Origin: Actinomycetota bacterium
GTDB taxonomy: Bacteria > Actinomycetota > Acidimicrobiia > IMCC26256 > PALSA-555
NCBI GenBank assembly: GCA_003140175.1
Contig: PLJD01000096.1
Location: forward strand, 5,656-69,655
Length of the DNA: 64,000 nucleotides
Direction of reading: 5' to 3'
The notes under the pieces were generated by a model. That model was given only the letters and a program-made list of their open reading frames with translations, ran no database searches and was not told the origin of the DNA. Position numbers and translations under genes: made by a program. Shown in pieces: positions 31,769 to 40,256 of this stretch (the first letter of the stretch is position 1; each line of letters starts with the position of its first letter).

Positions 31769-33801
31769 ACCGGGACGACCTCGGGCTCCTCGCTCGGCGT
31801 CGGCCCAGCCTCCGGCGGGGCCGACACCGGCTCGCGGTCCACTCGGACCTTCCGGCGTCGCAGCTCGGGCGAGATCGCGATCGCCGTGCCGAGCGCGATC
31901 ACCGCCCCGCCAATCCAGAGCCAGACGACCATGGCGTTGATATCCACGCCGATGGTCACCCGCCCCTTCTCGTTGGGTGACGACACGAGCGTGAGGTAGA
32001 CGTCGCGCAGGAAGCCGGTTTTCACCGACGGGGTGCCGATGCCCTCGTTGCTCCCCGGGAAGGTCGAGATGGCGGGCGCGTAGGTTCCGAGGTCGCTGCC
32101 GTCGTGGTGGATCCGGAGGAGCACGGCGACGCTGGTCTTCTGCGGGCTCTTCTCGGTCCGGTTGCCGAGGTAGGTGATCGTGTAGCCACTGACGGTTGCG
32201 GACTGGCCGCGGGCGAGCTCGACCTCACGCCGAGTTGTAAAGGCGCCAAAGGCGGCGAGCGCCACCGCGATGCACACGATTCCGGTGTGCACGACAAGGC
32301 CGCCATAGAGGCGCGGGTTGCCGCTGACCATGCGGCGTACTGCGGTGGGCCACCGCTCGGACTCGGCTCGGTGGCGAGCCCGGGCGCCGACGACGTACTG
32401 CCGGACAATTCCAGCCACCGCAAAGGCGGCGAGACCGAACGCCAGCACGGTCGTGATGCCCCGCGTACCCAGCACCAGCGCGACAACCATCGTGATGCCG
32501 GCCGTGTAGGCGGGGATGATCAGGCGCCGTCGCAGGACGTCGGTGCTGGTGGCGCGCCACGGCAGCGCCGGGGCGACCGCCATCATCAGCAGCAAGGCCA
32601 GGGCGATGGGAGTCGTCATGAGGTTGAAGTACGGGCCACCGACCGACAGCTGGTGGCCCTGCAACGCCTCGGCGAGGAGCGGGTAGACAGTGCCGAGCAG
32701 CACGACGAAGGCGAGACCCGCGAAGAGCAGGTTGTTGACCAGGAAGGCTGCCTCGCGTGAGACCGGCGAGTCGATGCGACCCGGGGAGCGCAGGCGGTCG
32801 CCGCGCCAGGCAATGAGGGCGATGCTCCCGGCGGCGACGACCCCGAGGAAGGCGAGCAGCCACGGTCCAATATCGGACTCGGTGAAGGAGTGCACGGAGT
32901 TGAGGACGCCGCTGCGGGTCAGGAACGTAGCGAGGATGGTGAGACAGAACGTGGACAAGATCAGTGAGAGGTTCCAGACCCGGAGCATCGCCCGCCGCTC
33001 CTGGACGATCACGGAGTGCAGGAACGCGGTCGCGGTCAGCCAGGGAAGGAGGGCCGCGTTCTCGACCGGGTCCCAGGCCCAGAAGCCGCCCCAGCCGAGC
33101 ACCTCGTAGCTCCACCAGGCACCGAGGATGATCCCGATGGTGAGAGCGCCCCAGGCGATGAGCGTCGCCTTACGTACGTCAGCGAGCCAGCCCTCGCTGA
33201 ACCGGCCGGTGATCAGCGCAGCGACGGCGAACGCGAACGGGATCGTGAAGCCCACCAGGCCGAGGTAGAGCATCGGCGGATGGAAGGCCATCAGCGGGTG
33301 GTCTTGGAGCAACGCGTTCGGACCCTGCCCGTCGAAGGGCGGATTGCTCAGGGTGCGGAACGGGTTCGCCGGCCCAAGCATGAGCGCGAAGAAGAAGAGC
33401 GCGACGGCGAGGCCGATGAGGCTGGCCCAGGCGACGAGCGGGTCAGTGACGCGGGCCCGGAACTTGTAGGCCGTGAAGGTGAGGAACCCGCCGAGGACGA
33501 GGACCCACAGGAGGATCGAGCCTTCCAGAGCAGCCCAGAGTCCAGTGATGGTGAACAGCAACGGGGTTTCTCGCGCGTTGTTCGCCGCCACGTACTGCAA
33601 CGAGAAGTCGTGCGTGATCAGCGCCCATTCCATCGCGCCCACCGCGACGACGGCACCGCCGAGGACAAAGAAGATGGCCCGACGCCCGACGATCAACCAT
33701 CGGTCGTCGTGGGTCCACAAGCCCCGCGCCAATGCGCAGATGCCGAGGCCGGCGGAGCTGGCGCCGAGGGCGACGCCGAGGATCCCGAGCGACGCCTTCA
33801 C
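31765..33801 (-). CDS. ccmF: CcmF, cytochrome c heme lyase core subunit
   Basis: This 678-residue, roughly 15-helix membrane protein receives heme from CcmE and attaches it to apocytochrome c. It carries the WWD domain, WGGFWAWDPVENAALLPWL, at about 225-245. Histidine-bearing loops flank it (for example MAFHPPMLYLG and ATAFLHSVIVQ), and GVLNSVHSFTESDIG is another family segment. A periplasmic C-terminal region ends in a last helix before a charged tail. It is coupled to CcmE and CcmG by 4-base overlaps. Confidence 0.95.
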   Translation of the reverse strand: MKASLGILGVALGASSAGLGICALARGLWTHDDRWLIVGRRAIFFVLGGAVVAVGAMEWALITHDFSLQYVAANNARETPLLFTITGLWAALEGSILLWVLVLGGFLTFTAYKFRARVTDPLVAWASLIGLAVALFFFALMLGPANPFRTLSNPPFDGQGPNALLQDHPLMAFHPPMLYLGLVGFTIPFAFAVAALITGRFSEGWLADVRKATLIAWGALTIGIILGAWWSYEVLGWGGFWAWDPVENAALLPWLTATAFLHSVIVQERRAMLRVWNLSLILSTFCLTILATFLTRSGVLNSVHSFTESDIGPWLLAFLGVVAAGSIALIAWRGDRLRSPGRIDSPVSREAAFLVNNLLFAGLAFVVLLGTVYPLLAEALQGHQLSVGGPYFNLMTTPIALALLLMMAVAPALPWRATSTDVLRRRLIIPAYTAGITMVVALVLGTRGITTVLAFGLAAFAVAGIVRQYVVGARARHRAESERWPTAVRRMVSGNPRLYGGLVVHTGIVCIAVALAAFGAFTTRREVELARGQSATVSGYTITYLGNRTEKSPQKTSVAVLLRIHHDGSDLGTYAPAISTFPGSNEGIGTPSVKTGFLRDVYLTLVSSPNEKGRVTIGVDINAMVVWLWIGGAVIALGTAIAISPELRRRKVRVDREPVSAPPEAGPTPSEEPEVVPV

Positions 33802-34211
33802 TGGCGGGGTGGCGACGGCTGCTTAACCACGGGCGGCGTGTAGTCGTTGCCGTGGTTGATGAGGATCTGATCCGAGTCGAACGTCCCGTTCGAAGTCCAG
33901 TGGCCGACCGCCACAACCGGGGCGCCCTGCTTGAAGAGCTGGGGCGGGTTCCCGTGTTGGATCACCTCGGCCGTCGCCTTCCCGTCAGTGAGCTTGAAAT
34001 CAACACCCGCGTGCGTCGGAACAACCGAGCCGTTGACGACCGCTCCGGCCATGCGGAACTCGGAGGTGTCTCGCCGGTGTGCGATCGCTTGCGACACGGT
34101 CCGGAAGTACTGGATGTTGTTAGACAAGATGATGAGGAGCACCACGATCGCTACAGCGGCTCCGGCACACATGCCGACCGCGGCATAAGTCCGGCGGCGG
34201 CGGTTCTTCAT
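33798..34211 (-). CDS. ccmE: CcmE, heme chaperone
   Basis: This 137-residue protein has an N-terminal membrane anchor (about 9-31) and an extracytoplasmic OB-fold. It binds heme covalently through His120 in the segment NHGNDYTPP; Tyr124 follows at the canonical spacing (H-x3-Y), so this is the His type and not the Cys variant of some archaea and sulfate reducers. It carries heme from CcmC to CcmF. The gene overlaps both the ccmD-like gene upstream and ccmF downstream. Confidence 0.94.
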   Translation of the reverse strand: MKNRRRRTYAAVGMCAGAAVAIVVLLIILSNNIQYFRTVSQAIAHRRDTSEFRMAGAVVNGSVVPTHAGVDFKLTDGKATAEVIQHGNPPQLFKQGAPVVAVGHWTSNGTFDSDQILINHGNDYTPPVVKQPSPPRQ

Positions 34212-34327
34212 GCGTCGCGGTCAAGTCGCTCGGCCCGTCGAATGCGTGCCCCCAGCCGAAGCCAGTAGACGAGGAACACGGCGCCGGCGACGGAGTAGCC
34301 GCCAATCACGTACTGGGCGAACTTCAT
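34208..34327 (-). CDS. ccmD: CcmD-like small membrane protein
   Basis: This 39-residue protein has one membrane helix (YVIGGYSVAGAVFLVYWLRL) and a charged, Arg-rich cytoplasmic end (RRAERLDRDA). That is the shape of CcmD, which helps release heme-loaded CcmE from CcmC. The assignment rests on size, topology and position between ccmC and ccmE, with ATGA overlaps on both sides. Sequence conservation in this family is low. Confidence 0.8.
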   Translation of the reverse strand: MKFAQYVIGGYSVAGAVFLVYWLRLGARIRRAERLDRDA

Positions 34328-35088
34328 CGTCCGATTCCCACCTCGACGTGCTCGGGTGGGGCAGTGGTCCCCGCCCCCTGCACGCGCTCTTCGATGGCCT
34401 TCGCGAGCTCCTTGGATTCGAGGTCCTCCTCGAGCGTTTCGAGTCGGTATCGCTTGTCCAGGAGGTAGACGTACAAGAGCGTGAAGGCGAGCACTCCCAA
34501 CCACAAGGTGAAGGCCATGACGCCGTGGATGTGGGCATTCAGACTCGGCGTGAACACGGTCGCCTGCTGGTGCAGCGTCTGCCACCAGTCAACCGAGAAG
34601 TGAACGATCGGAACGTCGACAAAGGCCACGAGCGCAGCGATCGCGCACCGCTTGGCCCTCGTCTCGAGCGGGGCCGGGACGCGACGCAAGGCGAGGTACC
34701 CGACATACAAGAAGAACAGGACAGCAGTGGTGACGAGCCTCGCGTCCCAAGCCCACCAGACGCCCCAGACCGGCCGACCCCACAATGAACCCATCACGAG
34801 CGTCATGGCGGTGAAGAGCACACCCAGCTCAGCCGATGCGCCGGCCAGGCGGTCCCACACCGGGCTCCGGGTGCGCCGCCAGAGATAGAGCGCCGACGAG
34901 AGGGCGGTCACGCCGTAGGCGAGGTACGCGATCCAGGCCGATGGGACGTGGAGATACATCAGACGTTGCGCGTCGCTCTGAACCGCGTCCGGTGGCGCGA
35001 TGAAGAGGCCGAACACGGCCAAGGCGACGAGCGAGACGAGCGCGGCCACGCCGAGCACTCGGCTGATGCGGGGGTTCAGTAGCGTCAT
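34324..35088 (-). CDS. ccmC: CcmC, heme handling protein
   Basis: This 254-residue, six-helix protein belongs to the heme handling family. The WWD motif is WGVWWAWDARLVTTAVLF at about 120-137. Conserved His residues are in MYLHVPSAWIAY and VDVPIVHFSVDWW. It loads heme onto CcmE, together with CcmAB and CcmD. The ATG at 35088 overlaps the ccmB stop by 4 bases; the longer open frame upstream is inside ccmB. The C-terminal 40 residues are a cytoplasmic acidic helix. Confidence 0.94.
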   Translation of the reverse strand: MTLLNPRISRVLGVAALVSLVALAVFGLFIAPPDAVQSDAQRLMYLHVPSAWIAYLAYGVTALSSALYLWRRTRSPVWDRLAGASAELGVLFTAMTLVMGSLWGRPVWGVWWAWDARLVTTAVLFFLYVGYLALRRVPAPLETRAKRCAIAALVAFVDVPIVHFSVDWWQTLHQQATVFTPSLNAHIHGVMAFTLWLGVLAFTLLYVYLLDKRYRLETLEEDLESKELAKAIEERVQGAGTTAPPEHVEVGIGR

Positions 35089-35759
35089 GACTCCTCCAGG
35101 AGCGGCCCGAAGGCGAGCATCCCAATCCCGGTGAAGAGCACGGCGAAAATACCGAGCAACGTCACCCAAGGCCACGCGTCACCCGAAACGCCGCTGATGG
35201 AGGCCTCCCACGCCTTGGTTGCCCCCAGGAGAACCGGGGCGACCACTGGGAGCAACAACACCGGCAACAGCGTCTCGCGCACGCGCAGTCCCGCGGCGAG
35301 GACGCCGTAGAGGGTACCGGTGGCCGCCAGGCCCACAGTCGCGGCCACCGTGGCGAGCACGAGCGGCGCCACACCATTGAGGCCCACATTGAAGAGGATC
35401 ACCACTCCGACCGTGAGTAGCGCCTCGAGGGCCGCGAGCTCGACGGCGACGGCGGCCGCCTTGCCAAGAAAGAGGGCTGAACTGTCCAGCCCGGACAGGC
35501 GAAGCCCGTCCCGGGCTCCGTTCTCGGCCTCGATCGAAAACGCCCGGCCCACCGCCAGCAGGGTCCCGAACAGCACCGTGACCCAGAACAGGCCGGGCGC
35601 CACGTTGGTGAGATCACCGCGGTGGGGGTCGAGCGCGAAAGCGAACAGGAGCAGCACGACGAGTCCGAACGGCAGGATCTGCTGGGCCGTGACCCGGGAT
35701 CGGGCCTCGATTCTGAGGTCTTTGCCGGCGACCAGGGCGGCCTCTTGGAACAGATTCAC
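35085..35759 (-). CDS. ccmB: CcmB, ABC transporter permease of heme exporter
   Basis: This 224-residue protein has six predicted helices and the family start FQEAALVAGKDLRIEARSR. PFGLVVLLLFAFAL, LFGTLLAVGRAFSIEAENG and GLDSSALFLGKA follow. It is the membrane partner of CcmA, needed to free holo-CcmE from CcmC. It overlaps ccmA upstream and ccmC downstream by 4 bases each. Confidence 0.93.
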   Translation of the reverse strand: MNLFQEAALVAGKDLRIEARSRVTAQQILPFGLVVLLLFAFALDPHRGDLTNVAPGLFWVTVLFGTLLAVGRAFSIEAENGARDGLRLSGLDSSALFLGKAAAVAVELAALEALLTVGVVILFNVGLNGVAPLVLATVAATVGLAATGTLYGVLAAGLRVRETLLPVLLLPVVAPVLLGATKAWEASISGVSGDAWPWVTLLGIFAVLFTGIGMLAFGPLLEES

Positions 35760-36475
35760 GCGCGGCTCCCCGACGGCGTTGCGCCGCGGGCGAGCGTCGG
35801 CCGGGAGTCCTTGGTTTCGGCCCGTTCAGGGTCGGGCAGCGTGCCGTGTGCTTGGCCGGCGGTCAGCACGACCTCTCGGGACGACAGCGGTCGGGACCGC
35901 TCTAGCTCGTGCGACACCAAGACGACCGACCGTCCAGCCGACGGCGAGCCGGCGAGCACCGCGTCGAGCGCCGCTCGCCCCTCGGCGTCGAGGCCAGCGT
36001 GCGGTTCGTCGAGCAGCAAGAGCTGAGGGGTGCGGACCATGGCGATCGCAAACGCCAACCGGCGCCGTTGGCCAGCCGACAGCCGGGCGTGCACCACGTC
36101 GCACAACGGAGTGAGTCCGAACTGCTGCAGAACTTCTTGCTCTGGCGGCGCGTCGGCGCCCGCCGCACGCGCCGCGAAGCGGACGTTTTCCGCCACGGTG
36201 AGGTCGTCGTAGCAGCCCGTCTCGTGGCCTACGAGGCTCAGGAGCCGACGGTGGCTTTTGGGGTCTTCGGCCAGGTCATGGCCGAGGACCCAGGCCGACC
36301 CGGAGCGCAGGGGCACGAGTCCGGCGAGGAGTCGGAGCAGGGTCGTCTTCCCCGCTCCGTTCCCGCCCGAGAGCAGCACGACCTCGCCCTCGGCCACGTC
36401 TAGATCCACTCCAGCAAGGGCTGGGAAGCGACCGAGCAGGCACACAGCCGAGCGCAGACGGACGACGGGTGGCAC
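35756..36475 (-). CDS. ccmA: CcmA, ABC transporter ATPase of heme exporter
   Basis: This 239-residue ATP-binding subunit has Walker A SGGNGAGKTT, the signature RLSAGQRRRLAFA, Walker B LLLLDEPHAGLD and an H-loop VSHELER. The Q-loop is in GHETGCYDDLTV. It is the first gene of the operon. I chose the GTG at 36475, which has GGGAG 5 bases upstream; the open frame runs on into the intergenic region and past the sortase promoter without homology. A ~30-residue unstructured C-terminal tail is unusual for CcmA. Confidence 0.93.
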   Translation of the reverse strand: MPPVVRLRSAVCLLGRFPALAGVDLDVAEGEVVLLSGGNGAGKTTLLRLLAGLVPLRSGSAWVLGHDLAEDPKSHRRLLSLVGHETGCYDDLTVAENVRFAARAAGADAPPEQEVLQQFGLTPLCDVVHARLSAGQRRRLAFAIAMVRTPQLLLLDEPHAGLDAEGRAALDAVLAGSPSAGRSVVLVSHELERSRPLSSREVVLTAGQAHGTLPDPERAETKDSRPTLARGATPSGSRA

Positions 36476-36587
36476 AGCGTCTCCCGGGAGCAGGTGGACA
36501 GAGTGTACGGAGGGGTCCCGAGGGCGGGCGAACCGCGTCAGGCCAGCACCTCGGTTCAGGGCCGGGGGGCCCATAGGATCGGGAGTC

Positions 36588-37472
36588 GTGCGACGCGCAG
36601 CCGCCGTCATCGGGCGCGCCCTCATCACCGTGGGCGTCTTGATCCTGCTCTTCGTCGCGTACCAGCTGTGGGGCACGGGGATCTACGCCTCCCAACAGCA
36701 GAGCCGCCTCCGTCGCGAGTTCTCGACTGAGCTTCGCAAGACCCCGACGACGACTACCCCGACGACAAACCCGACGTCCACCGCAACGACGGAACCATCG
36801 CCGCCACCGCCGCCGCCCGGGAACGCCGTCGCTCGCATTCAGATCCCCAAGATCGGATTGGACGCCATCGTGGTCGACGGCATCGCCACCGACGACCTTC
36901 GCATGGGCCCTGGTCACTACCCCCTGACACCGCTCCCCGGTCAACGAGGCAACGCAGCCATCGCCGGCCACCGGACGACCTACGGCGCTTGGTTCGGAAA
37001 CCTCGATCAACTCTCGACGGGTGACGAAATCCTCATCCGAACGGTGCAGGGCTTCTTCACATATCGCGTCTATCAGCAGCTCGTCGTGGACCCGAGCGAC
37101 GTCGCCGTCCTGAACCCAGACCCGGCTCGCCCCGCGACGCTCACCCTGACAACCTGCAACCCGAAATACTCCGCGTCGCAGCGGCTCGTGGTCAAGGCCG
37201 CGCTCGACAGCCCGACACCACCCCTGCCGCCACCCCGCGGACTGCCTCGTCCGTCCAAGCTCGTCGACATTTCCAGCCTGTCGGGCGATTCCGGCTCCCT
37301 GATCCCGGCCCTAATCACTGGGCTCATCGCGGCCGCGGTGGGCGGATTCTGGTGGCTCGCCTACCACCGCCACGCCCGCTTCATGACCTGGATCATCGGC
37401 GCGATCCCGTTCCTCGTGGCGCTGTTCTTCTTCTTCACGTACCTCGAGCGCCTCCTCCCGGCGAACTACTGA
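36588..37472 (+). CDS. Class E-type sortase
   Basis: This 294-residue transpeptidase joins proteins to the cell wall. An N-terminal membrane anchor (about 8-27) is followed by a Thr/Pro linker (50-78). The sortase barrel has catalytic His128 in AGHRTTYG, Cys190 in TLTTCNPK and Arg199 in SQRLVV. The last 70 residues add two more membrane helices (ALITGLIAAAVGGFWWLAY and WIIGAIPFLVALFFFF), an extension not found in all sortases. The GTG at 36588 has TAGGAT 8 bases upstream. No LPxTG/LAxTG substrate gene is in the window. Confidence 0.9.
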   Translation: MRRAAAVIGRALITVGVLILLFVAYQLWGTGIYASQQQSRLRREFSTELRKTPTTTTPTTNPTSTATTEPSPPPPPPGNAVARIQIPKIGLDAIVVDGIATDDLRMGPGHYPLTPLPGQRGNAAIAGHRTTYGAWFGNLDQLSTGDEILIRTVQGFFTYRVYQQLVVDPSDVAVLNPDPARPATLTLTTCNPKYSASQRLVVKAALDSPTPPLPPPRGLPRPSKLVDISSLSGDSGSLIPALITGLIAAAVGGFWWLAYHRHARFMTWIIGAIPFLVALFFFFTYLERLLPANY

Positions 37473-37531
37473 CCCGACATCGCGCCGACTCAGCGTCTCG
37501 AGCGGCGGGCGGCAGGGCCCTTGACGGATGC

Positions 37532-38308
37532 TCAGCGGCCAGAGAAGCGGGCCGGCCGCTTCTCAGCGAAGGCGGCGAGGCCCTCCTGCAGGTCGGCGCT
37601 CGCAAACGCTCCCGCCTCGAGCTCCTGGAGCTCAACGCGAACCTGCGGCGTAAGTGCGCACGCCTCCGCGAGCAAGTTCAGAGCCCGCTTATGGCCCGCG
37701 AGTGAGAGTGGAGCCAACGAGGCCAGCTCGGCGGCGAGGGCCCGCGAGGCGCCGAGGGCGTCGTTGGCTCGACGTTGCACCAATCCGACCTGCTCGGCCT
37801 CGTTCACGTCGAGGAGGCGAGCACTGAGTAGTAGGTCGCGCGCCATCGCCTGGCCGACGAGCGTCGCCAGCCGCGCGATGTTCGCCGCGTTCAGCAGCAC
37901 CCCGAGACGAGCTGCCGGCACGCCGAACGTCGCCCCGGGCGCGGCCACGCGAAGGTCACACGCGACTGCCAGTTGCAGGCCAGCTCCGAGGGCCGCGCCG
38001 TTGACGGACGCGACGACTGGGGCTGGGTAGGCGATGATTTCGTCGAGCAGCTGTTCAAACGCTGGACGGAAGGTGTCCCCTCCGCCGTGACTCAAGCCAC
38101 CGACGTCCGCCGCGCGGCGCCCGAGGTCTGCACCGGCACAGAATGCCTTGTCGCCCGAGCCGGCAATGACGACGGCACGCAGACCCGGATTCGACTTCAG
38201 CCGCTCGTGCAACTCGCCACAGAGCTCCGCGTTGAGCGCGTTCCGGCGCTCCGGCCGGTCGATGGTGGCTAACCCGATTTCGCCGTCGAGCTCCCATTGG
38301 ATCGGCAC
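37532..38308 (-). CDS. Enoyl-CoA hydratase/isomerase family protein (crotonase fold)
   Basis: This 258-residue crotonase-fold protein acts on an acyl-CoA. The oxyanion-hole segments are present (KAFCAGADLGRR and NGAALGAGLQLA). In the segment FGVPAARLGVLL, where hydratases have a catalytic Glu (usual form F-G-L-P-E), this protein has Ala, so a straightforward hydratase reaction is doubtful; isomerase, lyase or hydrolase activity is more likely. The GTG start is 1 base from the stop of the biotinyl-carrier gene, so the two are in one operon with the carboxylase beta subunit. Confidence 0.88.
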   Translation of the reverse strand: MPIQWELDGEIGLATIDRPERRNALNAELCGELHERLKSNPGLRAVVIAGSGDKAFCAGADLGRRAADVGGLSHGGGDTFRPAFEQLLDEIIAYPAPVVASVNGAALGAGLQLAVACDLRVAAPGATFGVPAARLGVLLNAANIARLATLVGQAMARDLLLSARLLDVNEAEQVGLVQRRANDALGASRALAAELASLAPLSLAGHKRALNLLAEACALTPQVRVELQELEAGAFASADLQEGLAAFAEKRPARFSGR

Positions 38309-38309
38309 G

Positions 38310-38528
38310 TCACGACTCGTCGATCAGGGCGATGAGATCACCTTCCTGCACCACATCGTCCGGTTGTACGTGCAGCTCGCGGACGACACCAGGTACCTCA
38401 GTTACAACCGGGATCTCCATCTTCATCGATTCGAGAATGACGAGCTCGTCACCCTCGGCGATGAGTTGGCCCTCATCAACAACGACTTGCCAGACGTTGG
38501 CAGCGATCTCAGCGCGAATCTCGTGCAC
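38310..38528 (-). CDS. Biotinyl/lipoyl attachment-domain carrier protein
   Basis: This 72-residue stand-alone swinging-arm domain has the biotinylation motif ILESMKMEIPV with the target Lys in M-K-M. It would carry biotin, and so carboxyl groups, to the carboxyltransferase encoded just upstream on the same strand. A biotin carboxylase subunit is not in the window and must come from elsewhere. The GTG start is the first in-frame start of the domain. It is immediately followed by the crotonase gene. Confidence 0.9.
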   Translation of the reverse strand: MHEIRAEIAANVWQVVVDEGQLIAEGDELVILESMKMEIPVVTEVPGVVRELHVQPDDVVQEGDLIALIDES

Positions 38529-38607
38529 GAGTGGAGGTTAGCGTCCGCACCGGCGACCGGGCTGGGCCTGACGGATTCCGAGCGACCATCCCCCGCGGTG
38601 ACAGCGA

Positions 38608-40233
38608 TCAGACCGGGAGCACGCCATGCTTCCGCCACGGTCGGACAACCTGCTTGTCGCGCGCTAACTCAAGACCACGAGCGATCGCGACACGCGTCTC
38701 GGCCGGGTCGATGACGTCATCAACAAGCGCGTGACCAGCTGCCACAAATGGGTCGATGTTGCGGCGGATCTCCTCCGCGAGCTCGAGGCGCCGTTGCGGC
38801 CTTTCCTCCTCGGGAACGGCCTCGAGGGTGCGGCGATGAATGATGTTCACCGCCCCATCGGGCCCCATCACAGCGATCTCAGCCGTAGGCCACGCAACGA
38901 TGTAGTCCGGTTCGTACGCGTAGCCGTTCATCACGAAGTAGCCCGCGCCGTAACTCTTGCGCAGCACGACACTCACCTTCGGGACTGTTGCCTCCGAAAC
39001 CGCGAACAACATCTTCGCACCATGGCGAATGATTCCTTGCCGCTCCACGGTTGAGCCGACGATAAATCCCGGCACATCATGCAGAAACACAAGCGAGATG
39101 TTGAACGCGTCGCAGAGCCAGACGAAGCGGGCGGCCTTGTCCGCGGCGTTCACGTCGAGGGCTCCACCCAAGACCATCGGCTGATTAGCCACCACACCGA
39201 TCGGGCGCCCAGCGATCCGTGCCAGACCCGTGACGATGTTCTTCGCCCAGTCGGGTTTGATCCACAGCACCCGCCCATCGTCGACAACCGCGTTCACAAC
39301 ACGCCGAATGTCGTATGCCCGCCGAGGGGCTGTCGGCACGATGCCGTAGAGCTCCGGCACCAGACGATCTGCTGGATCGCCCGTCGGTCGAATCGGCGGG
39401 TCCTCTCGGTTGTTGGACGGGAAGAACGACAAATACTCCTTCACGACAGCTAGGCACTCACGATCGTCAGCGACCTCGAAGTCTGCGCACCCAGAGACAC
39501 GGGTATGTACCGCCGAGCCGCCCATCTCCTCCTCGGTCACGTCCTCGCCGACCGCCGCCTTCACGAGGTGTCGACCACCGAGAGCCATCGACGACGTGCC
39601 CTTCACCATCGGGACGAAATCGGCCAGCCCGGGAATGTAAGCAGTTCCCGCGGCGCAGTGACCGAGAATCGCGGCAACCATCGGCACCACCCCGCTCATC
39701 GTGACCTGCTCGCGAAACAGATCACCCATGCCGGCGAATGTCGACCCGCTCTGGGATTGGATGCGTGCACCAGCCGAATCGAGCAACCAGATCATTGGGA
39801 TGCGCTGTCGAAGAGCGAGCTCGCGCATGCGCTGGATCTTCTGCTCACCCACCCGACCCATCGACCCAGCGAGGACGGTGAAGTCATAAGCCGCGACAGC
39901 GACGCGACGACCATCGATCGCGCCGAGGCCGGTCACCGCGCCGTCCGCGGCGAGGTATCGACCCTCATACGCGGAATCCATGCTGTCCGCGAGCAGACCG
40001 AATTCAACCCAGGTCCCCGGATCGATCAGCAACTCAAGTCGTTCGCGAACCGTCAGCTTGTTGAGCGAATGTTGTCGTGCGACAAGCTCGGAACCGCCCA
40101 TCCCGAACGAGCGAACGCGGCGCTCCCGTACATCGTCGACAAGCTCACCCCAGCCATGCACATCCCCACCGCCCGACGGCGATGATGCCGACGTCTGGCG
40201 GCCCTCATCATCTCCCGTCACGGTTCTCATCAT
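38608..40233 (-). CDS. Acyl-CoA carboxylase beta (carboxyltransferase) subunit
   Basis: This 541-residue protein has the two crotonase-like halves of acetyl/propionyl-CoA carboxylase beta subunits. The N-half runs from KLTVRERLELLIDPGTWVE to GGRHLVKAAVGEDV, and the C-half has GRPIGVVANQP, FLHDVPGFIVGS and AYEPDYIVAWPTAEIAVMG. It transfers carboxyl groups from biotin to an acyl-CoA; acetyl, propionyl or longer substrates cannot be separated by sight. The start is one of two adjacent ATG codons. It follows the membrane protein gene after 23 bases and precedes the biotinyl carrier by 79 bases. Confidence 0.92.
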   Translation of the reverse strand: MMRTVTGDDEGRQTSASSPSGGGDVHGWGELVDDVRERRVRSFGMGGSELVARQHSLNKLTVRERLELLIDPGTWVEFGLLADSMDSAYEGRYLAADGAVTGLGAIDGRRVAVAAYDFTVLAGSMGRVGEQKIQRMRELALRQRIPMIWLLDSAGARIQSQSGSTFAGMGDLFREQVTMSGVVPMVAAILGHCAAGTAYIPGLADFVPMVKGTSSMALGGRHLVKAAVGEDVTEEEMGGSAVHTRVSGCADFEVADDRECLAVVKEYLSFFPSNNREDPPIRPTGDPADRLVPELYGIVPTAPRRAYDIRRVVNAVVDDGRVLWIKPDWAKNIVTGLARIAGRPIGVVANQPMVLGGALDVNAADKAARFVWLCDAFNISLVFLHDVPGFIVGSTVERQGIIRHGAKMLFAVSEATVPKVSVVLRKSYGAGYFVMNGYAYEPDYIVAWPTAEIAVMGPDGAVNIIHRRTLEAVPEEERPQRRLELAEEIRRNIDPFVAAGHALVDDVIDPAETRVAIARGLELARDKQVVRPWRKHGVLPV

Positions 40234-40256
40234 TCCACGACTCGAACGGAGTGCGC

